Positions 42,974 to 52,340 of a stretch of DNA of 61,040 nucleotides are shown here, one piece after another. The DNA is taken from NCBI GenBank assembly GCA_900543485.1, contig UQRM01000013.1, forward strand, positions 1 through 61,040, written 5' to 3'. The stretch's first letter is position 1. The number at the start of each line of letters is the position of its first letter. The DNA comes from an uncultured Eubacterium sp. (GTDB taxonomy: Bacteria > Bacillota > Clostridia > Peptostreptococcales > Anaerovoracaceae). The notes beneath the pieces were generated by a model, which was given only the letters and a program-made list of their open reading frames with translations, made no database searches and was not told the DNA's origin. The translations under genes and the position numbers were made by a program.

Positions 42974-44487
42974 GATTGAGAGAGCTTTGTAAGGATATGA
43001 GATACAGGCTTATGCAGGGGAACGACGATGTGGAGGTAAGTGATATAATCTATGATTCACGGAAAGCGAAGCCGGCAGCAGCATTCGTGTGTATCGCAGG
43101 GGCGGTGACCGATGGGCACAAATTCATACCCGATGCCGTGGAAAAAGGCGTGTCGGTCATCGTTGCGGAACGTCCTGAGGAAACAGTCGCGGTACCGGAG
43201 GACGTGACGGTCATCCAGGTAGAGTCGGCCAGACGGGCGCTGGCGATCATGTCGGCAGCTTATTTTGGTCATCCCGCGGAGAAGCTGGTGACAATAGGGG
43301 TGACGGGGACCAAGGGGAAAACCACCACTACCTATATAATAAAAGATGTGCTGGAGCATGCCGGAAAGAAGACAGGGCTCATAGGCACTATCGCCGCGAT
43401 CATAGGGGATGAGACAGTACCTTCCTGCAATACGACGCCGGAGTCCTACGAGCTCCATAAGCTCATGGCCCGAATGGTGGAAAAGGGATGTCAGTACATG
43501 GTGATGGAGGTGTCGTCTCAAGGTCTCAAGCTGGACAGGACGGCGGGGATAAACTTCGACTACGGAGTCTTTACCAATCTTTCCCCGGATCATATCGGAC
43601 CGGCGGAGCATGCCGATTTTGACGAATACCTCAGGTGCAAGAGCATGCTGTTCAGACAATGCGGGACCGGCATCTTCAATGTCGATGACAAGTATGCAGG
43701 GAGGATGATGGAAGGCCATACCTGTTCTGTAGTGACCTTTTCCGCGTCAGGTGAAAAGGAAGCGGATCTGAAGGGACATGACGTGGAGTTTCTCAATGAA
43801 GAAGGAAGACTTGGGATGAGCTTTTCCACGTCGGGGTCGATGGACAGTCGGGTCAGGATAAATATCCCCGGCATGTTTTCAGTCTACAACGCTCTGGCCA
43901 CCATGGCCGTATGCAAATCCATAGGTATCGCCGATGACATGATATTGGCGGGACTGGATCACGTGCAGGTGGCAGGCAGAGTCGAGCCTGTGCCGGTCTC
44001 CGCCGATTTCAGCATGATAATAGATTACGCTCATAACGAGGTCAGCACAAGGAGTGTATTAGAGACATTGCGGCAATATGGGCCGTCAAGACTCATCGCT
44101 TTGTACGGATGCGGCGGCAATCGTTCAAAGCTGAGACGATACGACATAGGTGAGGTAACAGGACAGCTGGCTGATTTGAGCATCCTTACCATGGATAATC
44201 CGCGGTTCGAGCAGGTGAAGGATATAAACGACGATATCAAGGTGGGCTTGGCCAAAAGCGGCGGCAAATACGTGGAAATAGAAGACAGGAAAGAGGCCAT
44301 AGCTTATGCCATCACCCATGCCAGGGCGGGAGATATGATAGTCCTGCTGGGCAAAGGTCATGAGGATTACGTTGAGATCAGAGGGGTAAAGCACCATTTT
44401 TCAGAAAAGGAAGCGATATGGGAGATCGTTGGTGATATCAAGGCCGACAGATACCATATGGAAGACGATGGCATCAGATTTTTCTGA
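42970..44487 (+). CDS. murE: UDP-N-acetylmuramyl tripeptide synthetase MurE
   Basis: A 505-residue Mur ligase that adds the third residue of the peptidoglycan stem peptide in the cytoplasm. The ATP loop GTKGKTTTTY (about 113-122), the middle NTTPESYELH stretch and the late DNPRFE motif (about residue 409) are visible. DNPR is the pattern of enzymes that add meso-diaminopimelate, while lysine enzymes usually have DNPA or similar; this suggests a DAP-type wall. The start at 42970 overlaps the ClC stop codon; the open frame extends to 42940 but with no better signal. No other mur genes are nearby. Confidence 0.93.
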   Translation: MRLRELCKDMRYRLMQGNDDVEVSDIIYDSRKAKPAAAFVCIAGAVTDGHKFIPDAVEKGVSVIVAERPEETVAVPEDVTVIQVESARRALAIMSAAYFGHPAEKLVTIGVTGTKGKTTTTYIIKDVLEHAGKKTGLIGTIAAIIGDETVPSCNTTPESYELHKLMARMVEKGCQYMVMEVSSQGLKLDRTAGINFDYGVFTNLSPDHIGPAEHADFDEYLRCKSMLFRQCGTGIFNVDDKYAGRMMEGHTCSVVTFSASGEKEADLKGHDVEFLNEEGRLGMSFSTSGSMDSRVRINIPGMFSVYNALATMAVCKSIGIADDMILAGLDHVQVAGRVEPVPVSADFSMIIDYAHNEVSTRSVLETLRQYGPSRLIALYGCGGNRSKLRRYDIGEVTGQLADLSILTMDNPRFEQVKDINDDIKVGLAKSGGKYVEIEDRKEAIAYAITHARAGDMIVLLGKGHEDYVEIRGVKHHFSEKEAIWEIVGDIKADRYHMEDDGIRFF

Positions 44488-44606
44488 TGCCGCAGGACTG
44501 AAAAGGAGCTGTGGCTTAAGCAATTCTTAAGGAACCCATCGCGCCCGATCGATAGCAATACCCTTTCCCATATGATATAATTTCATCATTAAGGAGGCAC
44601 AGGCCA

Positions 44607-46844
44607 GTGATACAGCTAAAGAACGTTTCGAAATACTACTACAGCAAGGGAATGATATCCAGCGGTATCTCCAAGGTAGACCTGACCCTGGAGATAGGCG
44701 AATTCGTAGTGATAACAGGTGAATCCGGCAGTGGTAAGACCACTCTCCTCAATGTCATATCAGGGCTGGACTCGTACGAGGAAGGGGAGATGTACATCGA
44801 CGGGACGGAAACAAGCCATTACCGGGCATCGGATTTTGAGGATTACAGGAAGCGATATATCGGTAACATATTCCAGCATTATAATCTGGTGAACAGCTAT
44901 ACCGTCTATCAGAATATAGAGCTGATACTTCTTATAAACGGGTATTCGCGGGACGAGATAAAGCGCAGGGTGCCTGATATCATAAAGCGTGTCGGCCTGG
45001 AGTCTCACGCAGGGACGAAGGTATCCAAGCTGTCGGGCGGCCAGAAGCAGAGAGTATCCATAGCCAGGGCATTGGCGAAGGATACCGATATCATCGTCGC
45101 CGACGAGCCGACGGGTAACCTGGACAGCGTTTCCGCTGAAGGGATCGTTGAACTTTTGAGTGAGATCGCTCACGATAAGCTGGTGATAGTAGTTACCCAT
45201 AATTATGACCAGTTCGCTGAATATGTCACGAGAAAGATAAAAATGCATGACGGCAGAGTCGTCGAGGATATCCGCCTAAAGGAAGACGAGGGTCTGCCAG
45301 CTTTTGCGGTGCTCAAAACAGAAGATGCCCGCAGAGAGCATATGGGCAGGGAAATGAGCGCGGCCAGCAAGTTAAGGCTCGGGGTGAGGAACACATTCAA
45401 CATTTTCCCCAAGTTCATACTCATGCTGGCTGTTTTCATGTTCGTGGTCTTCGCTGTCACGTCCCAGTATACAGCCTTCCGAAATCAGGAAGCGGAGGAA
45501 GACAGGCTGGGATACAACGATTACTTTTATAACTACAGTGAAAATCGTGTCGTGCTGAAAAAATCCGACGGTTCAGCTTTTACAGGAGACGATTTGAACG
45601 CTATAAACAATGTGGCCAACGTGGAGACGGTGGCAGTAAACGATATACTGCTGGACACGCCTCTTTACATAGAAAATGAGGATACATTTTACGAAGCGTA
45701 TCCGAGATCATTGAGAGAATTCGACGGGACATTGGTGACGGGCAGGATGCCGGAAGCCGATAACGAAGTGATCTTTACCGCTGTCCGGGACGAATTCGAT
45801 GCCAACATGATAGAGGCGCTGATGGACAGGACCTTCCAGATAGATCTGGGAGAGGATACGGCGGTGAACCTGACTATCGTAGGTTTCGCATATAAGGAGA
45901 CGAACGATGGTGTGTTCACTTATACAGGAGAGCTTTTTGCCACAGATCAGATGATCAGCACGATATTGACCGAGACTTACAGCTACAACAGCACGGTGAC
46001 GACGCTTGTAAACGGCAAGGAACAGCAATATGTGGAAGGCAATTCCTTCTACAGGATCGTCCCCAACAGTCGTGTGGCGGCAGGCCAGGCTTTCGTAGCC
46101 GAAGAGCTGAATAATTTTTATGATGAAAATGACGGAGTGAGGGGTAAGACCATCACCGTGACGGCCAGCAACATACTGTACACTCAGTCCGCAGACCTTA
46201 CCGTATCAGAAGTATATACAAGCCGGACCTTCGAGTCCATAACGGGTATTGCCGATTATGAAAGCCATAACGGCACCATATATGTAAGTCCGGACGATTA
46301 CGCCGCTCTTTTCGCAAAAGGAAATTATCAGGCATCCATTTACGTGAGAGACGTGGATGACATGGCTCATACCCTGGAAGCTCTGGAAGCTATGGGATAC
46401 ACTACTCTGCCGCTGAAGGATACTCTAATAAGTATGTTCAGCGATCTCACGTCGATAATACGTGTCCCGATAACAGTGGTGGTGATAGTGGCGTTGTTCT
46501 TCATCGCCTATTTCGTCATAAGGCTCATCCTCAGGTCAAGGACATCCTATTTCAGCATTCTCAGGATGCTGGGCCTGGCCCGGCGGAACATAAGGCGGAT
46601 ACTCGACGTGGAAATGCTGCTGACGGTAAATATAGCTTACGCTATCTTTCTTCTGTGCGTCATACTGGTAAATAAAGGATTCATCAATATACAGTATATA
46701 GCCGATATGGTGGCATATATAGGCGCGGTCGATTACGTGATCCTATACGCCGTCATGATAGTGATGGCATATCTCATCTCGGGCAAATTCGCCAGGAATC
46801 TGTTTAAGAAGACTGCTATGGGCGCCTACAGAGAGGAGGAATGA
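44607..46844 (+). CDS. ABC transporter ATPase-permease fusion, MacB-type (first)
   Basis: A 745-residue fusion. Residues about 1-225 are a LolD/MacB-type ATPase (Walker A GESGSGKTT, signature LSGGQKQRVSIARA, Walker B IIVADEPTGNLDS). The rest is an FtsX-type permease with one helix near 265-287, a large outer domain (about 290-610) and three helices at the C-terminus. Such transporters move lipids, lipoproteins or peptides by mechanotransmission rather than classic transport. The GTG start follows AAGGAGG. A TATAAT at 44574-44579 may be the -10. It overlaps the next gene by 4 nt and both probably form a heterodimer. Confidence 0.92.
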   Translation: MIQLKNVSKYYYSKGMISSGISKVDLTLEIGEFVVITGESGSGKTTLLNVISGLDSYEEGEMYIDGTETSHYRASDFEDYRKRYIGNIFQHYNLVNSYTVYQNIELILLINGYSRDEIKRRVPDIIKRVGLESHAGTKVSKLSGGQKQRVSIARALAKDTDIIVADEPTGNLDSVSAEGIVELLSEIAHDKLVIVVTHNYDQFAEYVTRKIKMHDGRVVEDIRLKEDEGLPAFAVLKTEDARREHMGREMSAASKLRLGVRNTFNIFPKFILMLAVFMFVVFAVTSQYTAFRNQEAEEDRLGYNDYFYNYSENRVVLKKSDGSAFTGDDLNAINNVANVETVAVNDILLDTPLYIENEDTFYEAYPRSLREFDGTLVTGRMPEADNEVIFTAVRDEFDANMIEALMDRTFQIDLGEDTAVNLTIVGFAYKETNDGVFTYTGELFATDQMISTILTETYSYNSTVTTLVNGKEQQYVEGNSFYRIVPNSRVAAGQAFVAEELNNFYDENDGVRGKTITVTASNILYTQSADLTVSEVYTSRTFESITGIADYESHNGTIYVSPDDYAALFAKGNYQASIYVRDVDDMAHTLEALEAMGYTTLPLKDTLISMFSDLTSIIRVPITVVVIVALFFIAYFVIRLILRSRTSYFSILRMLGLARRNIRRILDVEMLLTVNIAYAIFLLCVILVNKGFINIQYIADMVAYIGAVDYVILYAVMIVMAYLISGKFARNLFKKTAMGAYREEE

Positions 46845-49279
46845 TCATGTTAAAGCTGGAGCATGTTAACAAATATTTCAACAAAAATAAGAAAAACGAG
46901 ATCCACGTGATAAATGAGACTTCTCTCCACATGGAAGGCAAGGGACTGGTAGCGCTGCTGGGGCCCAGCGGATGCGGGAAGACCACTCTCCTCAATGTCA
47001 TAGGCGGGCTGGACAAGGTAAACAGCGGACAGATCTTTGTCAATGGCCAGAGGATAACGGGAAGGCTTTCCCATACAGTGGACAAGATAAGGAACCTCAA
47101 TGTCGGGTATGTGTTCCAGAATTATAACCTGGTGGATAACATGACCGTATTCGACAACGTAGCGATCGCTCTCAGGATGGTAGGGGTAAAGGATAAGAAA
47201 GAAATAGAAGAGAAGGTCAACTACGTCCTGGAGAAGGTAGGGATGTACAGATACAGGAACCGGTACGCCGATATGCTGTCGGGAGGAGAGCGTCAGCGGG
47301 TAGGCATAGCAAGAGCTATCGTGAAAAATCCCGCTGTGGTGATAGCTGACGAGCCTACGGGTAATCTGGACAGCCGCAACACCCTTGAGGTGATGAATAT
47401 AATAAAAGAGATCTCGGAGGAAAAGCTGGTGATACTGGTCACCCATGAGGAAGAGCTGGCTGATTTCTACGCCTCCAGAATAATAAAGCTGCTGGATGGA
47501 AAAGTCATTTCCGACGAAGTGAACGACAGCGCGGAAGGCCTGGACTATCGAGTGGAAAACAAGATATATCTCAGGGATATAAAAGAGCATAAGCGGATAA
47601 ACAGCGGAAGATACAATATAGATTTTTACAATGACAGCGGAGACGAATTGAAGCTGGATATTGTCGTGAGGAACGGCAATATATACGTGAAGACCAAGTC
47701 CGAGGGGACAAAGGTGGAAGTGGTGGACAGCGACTCCAGCGTGGAGCTGGTGGATGCGCATTATACCAGGATCACAAAGGATGAAAATCAGGAGAGGAGT
47801 TTTGATTTGACGAAGCTGGAGGCGAAAGGGACCCGCAAATACAGATCCATCGTAAATCCGGTATCTATGTTCGTCAACGGCTTTAAAACAGTGATGAACT
47901 ACAATACGCTGAAGAAGATCCTTCTGATAGGATTCCTGATATCTTCCGTCTTCATCACTTATTCCATAAGCAATATATTCGGCGTCATGAACATCACGGA
48001 CGATGAATTCGTGACGGTGGACAAGTCGTATCTGCGGCTTGTGAGCAAGAATACCGATGTGGATACATACCTTCAGTACGAGAACGATCCCCGCTTCAGT
48101 TATGTGATGCCGGGAGATTCCCGCATAAGTCTGCAGATGCCTCTGGACGATTATTTCCAGACCCGGTACGCGTTGGCTCTCATAAAAGGATCGCTGTCGG
48201 ATTATACGAAGCTGACCGCGACTGATATAGTGTATGGGAGACTGCCGGAGAACAGCAATGAAATAGTAGTCGACAGGATGATATTGGAGCAGGTGATAGA
48301 TACCCAGACGACGACTACTGCGGGATATGGGACTGTCAGAAGTTTCGTCGGCGGAGATATACCTGTAAATAATATGGAGGATCTGGTCATAGTGGGGATA
48401 AGCGATATGCAGAGCCCGTGCATATACGCTTCACAGGATATGTTCATAAATATCCTGGCAAATACGGGAAGTGGTGACGGTGTCATGTCCGAAGGGGAGA
48501 CGACTGCCGCAACGACCCTCATAGACTATACGCTGAAGACATCGGACGTCAGTCTGGTGAGAGGAAGCTGGCCTGCCGGCGATTATCAGGTGGTAGTCAA
48601 CGAGAAATACAGGGAGAGCATGCCTCAGGGCAGGGAGATATCCCAGAAGGTCAACGGCAGGAATCTTACTGTGGTGGGATATTACTCCGATAGATATGAC
48701 AGTGATTTCATGTTGATCAATAACAATACTTTGAAGTATGATTTGATAAAGAACAAGACAGATGTCACTCTCTGCCCTGTAGACAAGTCGGAAACGTTCT
48801 CACAGCTCAAGGCGGAGAATATAAATGTCAGGGATACATATGCCGAAAGCGAAGCCCAATACAAGGAGCAGATGTGGTCTTCCATATTTTCCACCATTGT
48901 GGTGTCAGGCGTCATACTGATAATCTCGTTTATCGAGATATACCTGATAATAAGGGCCTCATTCCTTTCAAGAGTCAAGGAGGTGGGCGTTTACAGGGCT
49001 ATAGGCGTCAAGAAGAGCGATATATACAGGATGTTCACCGGAGAGATATTCGCAATCACTACCATTGCCAGTCTTCCGGGATTTGCATTGATGGCATATT
49101 GTCTCTATCAGCTTTCGCAGATGGGGACCTTCGGAGAACTATTTCTGGTGACGCCGGCCGTGCTGGCTCTGTGTCTGATATTGATATACGGGTTGAATCT
49201 GATATTCGGACTGCTGCCGGTTTTCCGTACTATAAGGAAGCGTCCTGCGGCTATCCTCAGCAGGACAGATGTAAACTGA
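46841..49279 (+). CDS. ABC transporter ATPase-permease fusion, MacB-type (second)
   Basis: An 812-residue fusion with the same plan as the gene before it. The ATPase occupies about 1-225 (Walker A LGPSGCGKTT, signature LSGGERQRVGIARA, Walker B VVIADEPTGNLDS). A linker with little similarity to the first protein follows (about 225-345). The FtsX-like permease has a helix near 365-388, an outer domain (390-680) and three C-terminal helices. ATG at 46841 gives the ATGA overlap; ATG at 46847 is also possible. No two-component system or lipoprotein gene is beside the pair, so the substrate is unknown. Confidence 0.92.
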   Translation: MIMLKLEHVNKYFNKNKKNEIHVINETSLHMEGKGLVALLGPSGCGKTTLLNVIGGLDKVNSGQIFVNGQRITGRLSHTVDKIRNLNVGYVFQNYNLVDNMTVFDNVAIALRMVGVKDKKEIEEKVNYVLEKVGMYRYRNRYADMLSGGERQRVGIARAIVKNPAVVIADEPTGNLDSRNTLEVMNIIKEISEEKLVILVTHEEELADFYASRIIKLLDGKVISDEVNDSAEGLDYRVENKIYLRDIKEHKRINSGRYNIDFYNDSGDELKLDIVVRNGNIYVKTKSEGTKVEVVDSDSSVELVDAHYTRITKDENQERSFDLTKLEAKGTRKYRSIVNPVSMFVNGFKTVMNYNTLKKILLIGFLISSVFITYSISNIFGVMNITDDEFVTVDKSYLRLVSKNTDVDTYLQYENDPRFSYVMPGDSRISLQMPLDDYFQTRYALALIKGSLSDYTKLTATDIVYGRLPENSNEIVVDRMILEQVIDTQTTTTAGYGTVRSFVGGDIPVNNMEDLVIVGISDMQSPCIYASQDMFINILANTGSGDGVMSEGETTAATTLIDYTLKTSDVSLVRGSWPAGDYQVVVNEKYRESMPQGREISQKVNGRNLTVVGYYSDRYDSDFMLINNNTLKYDLIKNKTDVTLCPVDKSETFSQLKAENINVRDTYAESEAQYKEQMWSSIFSTIVVSGVILIISFIEIYLIIRASFLSRVKEVGVYRAIGVKKSDIYRMFTGEIFAITTIASLPGFALMAYCLYQLSQMGTFGELFLVTPAVLALCLILIYGLNLIFGLLPVFRTIRKRPAAILSRTDVN

Positions 49280-49332
49280 ACAGACTTTCCTCCGGGGAAT
49301 GACGCGCCGGTATTCTGACAGATCGGAGCGCT

Positions 49333-49869
49333 TTATTGAAGCAGTTGGTCTATAGCCTTTTGCAATGTGCTTTCATCGAGAGCTCCCTGGGCCTGAGATA
49401 CGATATTGCCTTCGGCGTCTATAAAATACGTTGCGGGGATGGAGTAAACGCTGTAAGCGGAAGCCCCTTCCCCGTCGGTATCGTAATATACCGGAAAGGA
49501 ATATCCTTCCGATTCGATATAGGACGACGCTGTATCGACGGTCTCGCTGTCTCCTGTCAGGTTTACCATCATGAACTGTATCTCATTCCCATATTCTTTA
49601 TACATCTTATCGAAATGAGGCATTTCGCTTCTGCATGGAGAGCACCAGCTTGCCCAGAAGTTGATTATTACAGGGCGGCCTTTCATGTCGGAGAGGCTGA
49701 CGCTGTTTCCCTGCTGATCGGTAACAGTAAAATCGACGGCTGGGGATGAGCTTTCTCCAATAGAGCTGTGCTCAGTCCTGCTGCCCAGGAAATTGTACAG
49801 GACAACAGCTGCCGCTATGACGATGACGAGAAGTAATAATATTTTCAAGGAGTTCCTTTTCTTTTCCAT
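49333..49869 (-). CDS. TlpA/ResA-like thiol-disulfide protein
   Basis: A 178-residue membrane-anchored thioredoxin. An N-terminal uncleaved helix (about 10-30) is followed by a TlpA-type thioredoxin domain with the active site WASWCSPCRSEMP and the late cis-Pro loop YSIPATYFID. It acts outside the membrane and is kept reduced by CcdA, whose gene lies immediately upstream with 19 nt between. The likely job is reduction of disulfides in exported proteins; cytochrome c maturation is possible but no heme genes are seen here. Confidence 0.9.
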   Translation of the reverse strand: MEKKRNSLKILLLLVIVIAAAVVLYNFLGSRTEHSSIGESSSPAVDFTVTDQQGNSVSLSDMKGRPVIINFWASWCSPCRSEMPHFDKMYKEYGNEIQFMMVNLTGDSETVDTASSYIESEGYSFPVYYDTDGEGASAYSVYSIPATYFIDAEGNIVSQAQGALDESTLQKAIDQLLQ

Positions 49870-49888
49870 GATATACCTCCAAATAAGC

Positions 49889-50551
49889 TTAACTTAAAAA
49901 GGTGAGCAGTCTATCCATAGCTCCGAAAGCCATCAGTATGCCTGTCGCTATCAGCAGACAGCCGCATATGGTGTTTATGATGCGATAATGATCTTTTATG
50001 AAAGAGAAGGCTGATTTGAGCCTGTCGATCAGTAAAGCGCTGATGACGAATGGGATGCCGAGTCCGGCGGAGTATAAGAGAAGCATGATGGTGCCGGCCA
50101 ACATATGGCCTTGTTGCGAAGCCAGCATGAGAGCGGATCCAAGGAACGCCCCGACACAAGGAGTCCAGCCGACAGAGAAAATTATACCCAGCAGCGCTGA
50201 CGAGAAAAAGCCGAGATTTTCCGTCCTGGCTGAAAAGGCTGTTCCCCGGAATATGTTTATCCTGAATACGCCCAGGAAGCACAGACCAAAGAATATGACT
50301 ACCAGGCCGGAGATGATGTTGACAATAGTCTGATGCTCTGTCAGAAAGCTGCCGACGGTTCCGGCCAGCGCGCCCATAGCCGTGAAGATGACAGTAAAAC
50401 CAAGGACAAAGCCCAGCGCATTTTTCAATGTGGTGCCTGGGCCTCTTTCCCCACCGCAGGCGAAGTAGGTCACATATATGGGAAGCATAGGCAGCAGGCA
50501 GGGAGATATAAATGTTATGATACCTTCTAGGAAGGAAACGATGTATTGCAT
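49889..50551 (-). CDS. ccdA: CcdA-family thiol-electron transporter
   Basis: A 220-residue protein with six membrane helices. The two redox cysteines lie in FISPCLLPMLPIYVTYF and VGWTPCVGAFLG, the CcdA signature. CcdA carries electrons from cytoplasmic thioredoxin across the membrane to proteins such as TlpA/ResA. It is the first gene of a two-gene operon with the TlpA-like gene. The 21-bp palindrome at 50599-50619 lies in its promoter region, shared with the divergent Crp/Fnr regulator. Confidence 0.93.
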   Translation of the reverse strand: MQYIVSFLEGIITFISPCLLPMLPIYVTYFACGGERGPGTTLKNALGFVLGFTVIFTAMGALAGTVGSFLTEHQTIVNIISGLVVIFFGLCFLGVFRINIFRGTAFSARTENLGFFSSALLGIIFSVGWTPCVGAFLGSALMLASQQGHMLAGTIMLLLYSAGLGIPFVISALLIDRLKSAFSFIKDHYRIINTICGCLLIATGILMAFGAMDRLLTFLS

Positions 50552-50598
50552 AATGGATCCTCCTGTTTTTTTTCAGTATAACCGATAGGACGAAAAAT

Positions 50599-50619
50599 TT
50601 CAGTGACAATATCACTGAA
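50599..50619. promoter_or_regulatory. Crp/Fnr-type operator (perfect palindrome)
   Basis: TTCAGTGA - CAATA - TCACTGAA is a perfect 21-bp palindrome with the GTGA/TCAC half-sites of Crp/Fnr regulators. It lies between divergent ccdA and the regulator gene. A near copy is at 52312-52332. Confidence 0.8.
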
Positions 50620-50652
50620 ATATGATATGTTTTTTGAATCGGAGGGATACAA

Positions 50653-51309
50653 ATGGATTTTGCGGAATATTTCCCTGTCTTTGACAGGCTGTCGGGGGCG
50701 GAACAGGAGGCTCTGCTGGACAGCGTGATACTGAGGAAGATAGGAAAGGGAACAGTGATACACAGCGGCAGCGATGATTGCCTGGGACTGCTGGTGATAC
50801 GCGCCGGCCAGCTGAGAGCTTTCATGCTTTCGGAGCAGGGGAGGGAGATAACGGTATATCGGTTGTTTGACAGAGATATGTGCCTTTTCTCCGCCTCGTG
50901 CGTTATGAACAGTATACAATTCGATATCAGCATCGAAGCGGAGAAGGATACGGAAGCATGGCTCATACCTATAGCGATCTATAAAGATCTGCTGGAGCGG
51001 TCTGCTGTTGTTGCCAATTATACCAACGAAGTGATGAGTTCAAGATTTACCGACGTTATGTGGCTCATGGAGCAGATTCTGTGGAAGAGCTTCGACAGGC
51101 GTCTGGCTGGCTTTCTGCTGGAGGAAGCCGGCATAGAAGGATCGGTTCACCTTAAGATCACCCATGAGCAGATAGCGTCGCATCTGGGGACTGCCAGAGA
51201 AGTGGTTTCCCGTATGTTGAAATACTTCCGCGACGAGGGCATGATAACGTTGATGCGAGGAGCAGTTGAGCTGACCGATATGGAAAAACTGCGGCGGTTG
51301 AGCGGCTGA
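50653..51309 (+). CDS. Crp/Fnr-family transcriptional regulator
   Basis: A 218-residue regulator. An N-terminal cyclic-nucleotide-binding fold (about 10-130) is followed by a long helix and a winged helix with HEQIASHLGTAREVVSRMLKYF as recognition helix. It lacks the four-cysteine cluster of FNR; cysteines at 42, 77 and 82 (DDCLG, DMCLFSASCV) are candidates for redox or ligand sensing. It is divergent from ccdA across a palindrome that it probably binds. A second such site precedes the ferredoxin operon, so it may control this whole redox cluster. Confidence 0.9.
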   Translation: MDFAEYFPVFDRLSGAEQEALLDSVILRKIGKGTVIHSGSDDCLGLLVIRAGQLRAFMLSEQGREITVYRLFDRDMCLFSASCVMNSIQFDISIEAEKDTEAWLIPIAIYKDLLERSAVVANYTNEVMSSRFTDVMWLMEQILWKSFDRRLAGFLLEEAGIEGSVHLKITHEQIASHLGTAREVVSRMLKYFRDEGMITLMRGAVELTDMEKLRRLSG

Positions 51310-51385
51310 GATCGTTCATTCAGCCTACGGAGCCGCGAGGGACATAAGAGGTGTAAGTGCGTAAGGATCGTTACACCTGGAGAGA

Positions 51386-52018
51386 TCAGCCGCTTATCTC
51401 CGGAGTCCGTCGCTCCGCCGGCGGCAGCGCGTTATGGTTCCTTGCTTTGCATATGAGCTGTGTCATAGTACCCATTGGACAGTATACGCACCATGACCTG
51501 GGTTTGAAGATGACCATAGTCGCCAGTCCCAGGACAGTGGATGTCAGCATCACACCGTAGAAGCCGAAGGCAAACTGGGCGACGCCCTGGTGAAAGAGGG
51601 TGCCGTGATAGGCCCAGTGCCATGGAAGATCGAAAGTCCACAGCAACGTGACTGTCTGGCTGAGCCCCTTGCTTTCCGCGAACACCAGGTATGTGACCCA
51701 CAGCATCAGGAAGAACATGGCGAAGAAAAATATCAGGAACCCGTATCTGAAAATCCTGGACTTCATCCAGCGTGGGACGTCATTTTTCAGCGACAGTCCA
51801 AATCTTCCGCCGATAAGCTGAAAAAGCTGGCCGCGGCCGCAGTAACGCCCACAGTAGACTTTGCTCCCACCTATCCCGGCGATCAGCAGCGGTATGAAAA
51901 AGCAGAGGAGTCCCAGCCAGGCGAACAGTATATTGAAAAATCCGAGTATCAGATATGTCAGAGAGAATATCCAGAGGTAGTCGTACCAGTGTTTTTTCTG
52001 CTGCGCGGCTTTTATCAT
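51386..52018 (-). CDS. NapH/MauN-like 4Fe-4S membrane protein
   Basis: A 210-residue protein with about four membrane helices and two cytoplasmic cysteine groups, VYCGRYCGRGQLFQ and SWCVYCPMGTMTQ, which match the NapH/RdxA-type polyferredoxin membrane family. The first group has CGRYCGRG instead of the usual CxWxCPxG. The start at 52018 overlaps the stop of the ferredoxin gene (ATGA); an open frame further upstream lies inside that gene and is rejected. It probably passes electrons between the ferredoxin and membrane or extracytoplasmic thiol partners, possibly CcdA/TlpA; this is inference. Confidence 0.83.
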   Translation of the reverse strand: MIKAAQQKKHWYDYLWIFSLTYLILGFFNILFAWLGLLCFFIPLLIAGIGGSKVYCGRYCGRGQLFQLIGGRFGLSLKNDVPRWMKSRIFRYGFLIFFFAMFFLMLWVTYLVFAESKGLSQTVTLLWTFDLPWHWAYHGTLFHQGVAQFAFGFYGVMLTSTVLGLATMVIFKPRSWCVYCPMGTMTQLICKARNHNALPPAERRTPEISG

Positions 52019-52221
52019 GACGCCACCTCCATCATCTCTATTATCGATGCCGGGCATTCTCTGCGGCATCGTCCGCAGCCGACGCATCTTGATGCGTCCA
52101 CTATTGCGTACATCCCCTTATATATGTTGACAGCCGATACAGGGCATGCCTTTGCGCAGCAGCCGCAGGCCACGCACAGCTTCTTCGTCACTTGAGCCGT
52201 CATTCTCTTTCCTTTGCTCAT
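52015..52221 (-). CDS. 2[4Fe-4S] ferredoxin
   Basis: A 68-residue ferredoxin with two complete cluster motifs, CVACGCCAKACPVSAV and CVGCGRCRRECPASII. Three starts are possible (52230, 52221, 52203); 52221 is chosen because AAAGGA lies 9-10 nt upstream, and 52203 also has a fair ribosome binding site. It is translationally coupled to the NapH-like gene. Its promoter region contains the second Crp/Fnr-type palindrome. It likely supplies low-potential electrons to the membrane protein. Confidence 0.9.
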   Translation of the reverse strand: MSKGKRMTAQVTKKLCVACGCCAKACPVSAVNIYKGMYAIVDASRCVGCGRCRRECPASIIEMMEVAS

Positions 52222-52311
52222 TGTTTCCATTCCTTTCTTTTTTCGGAAGCGGCAGGACAGATCCCTGAGGTTTCCGATGATGGCGATAGTCTACCGCATC
52301 GCAAAAGAAAT

Positions 52312-52332
52312 GACAGTGACAATGTCACATAA
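52312..52332. promoter_or_regulatory. Second Crp/Fnr-type operator
   Basis: CAGTGACAAT-G-TCACAT matches the palindrome at 50599-50619 at most positions, with the core GTGA-CAATG-TCAC intact. It lies about 90 nt upstream of the minus-strand ferredoxin start, just after the GNAT gene. Confidence 0.75.
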
Positions 52333-52340
52333 GGAGGACA

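Noticed and set aside
50653..51309. Classical oxygen-sensing FNR
   Set aside because: The N-terminal cysteine set that binds the [4Fe-4S] cluster is missing; only scattered cysteines are present.
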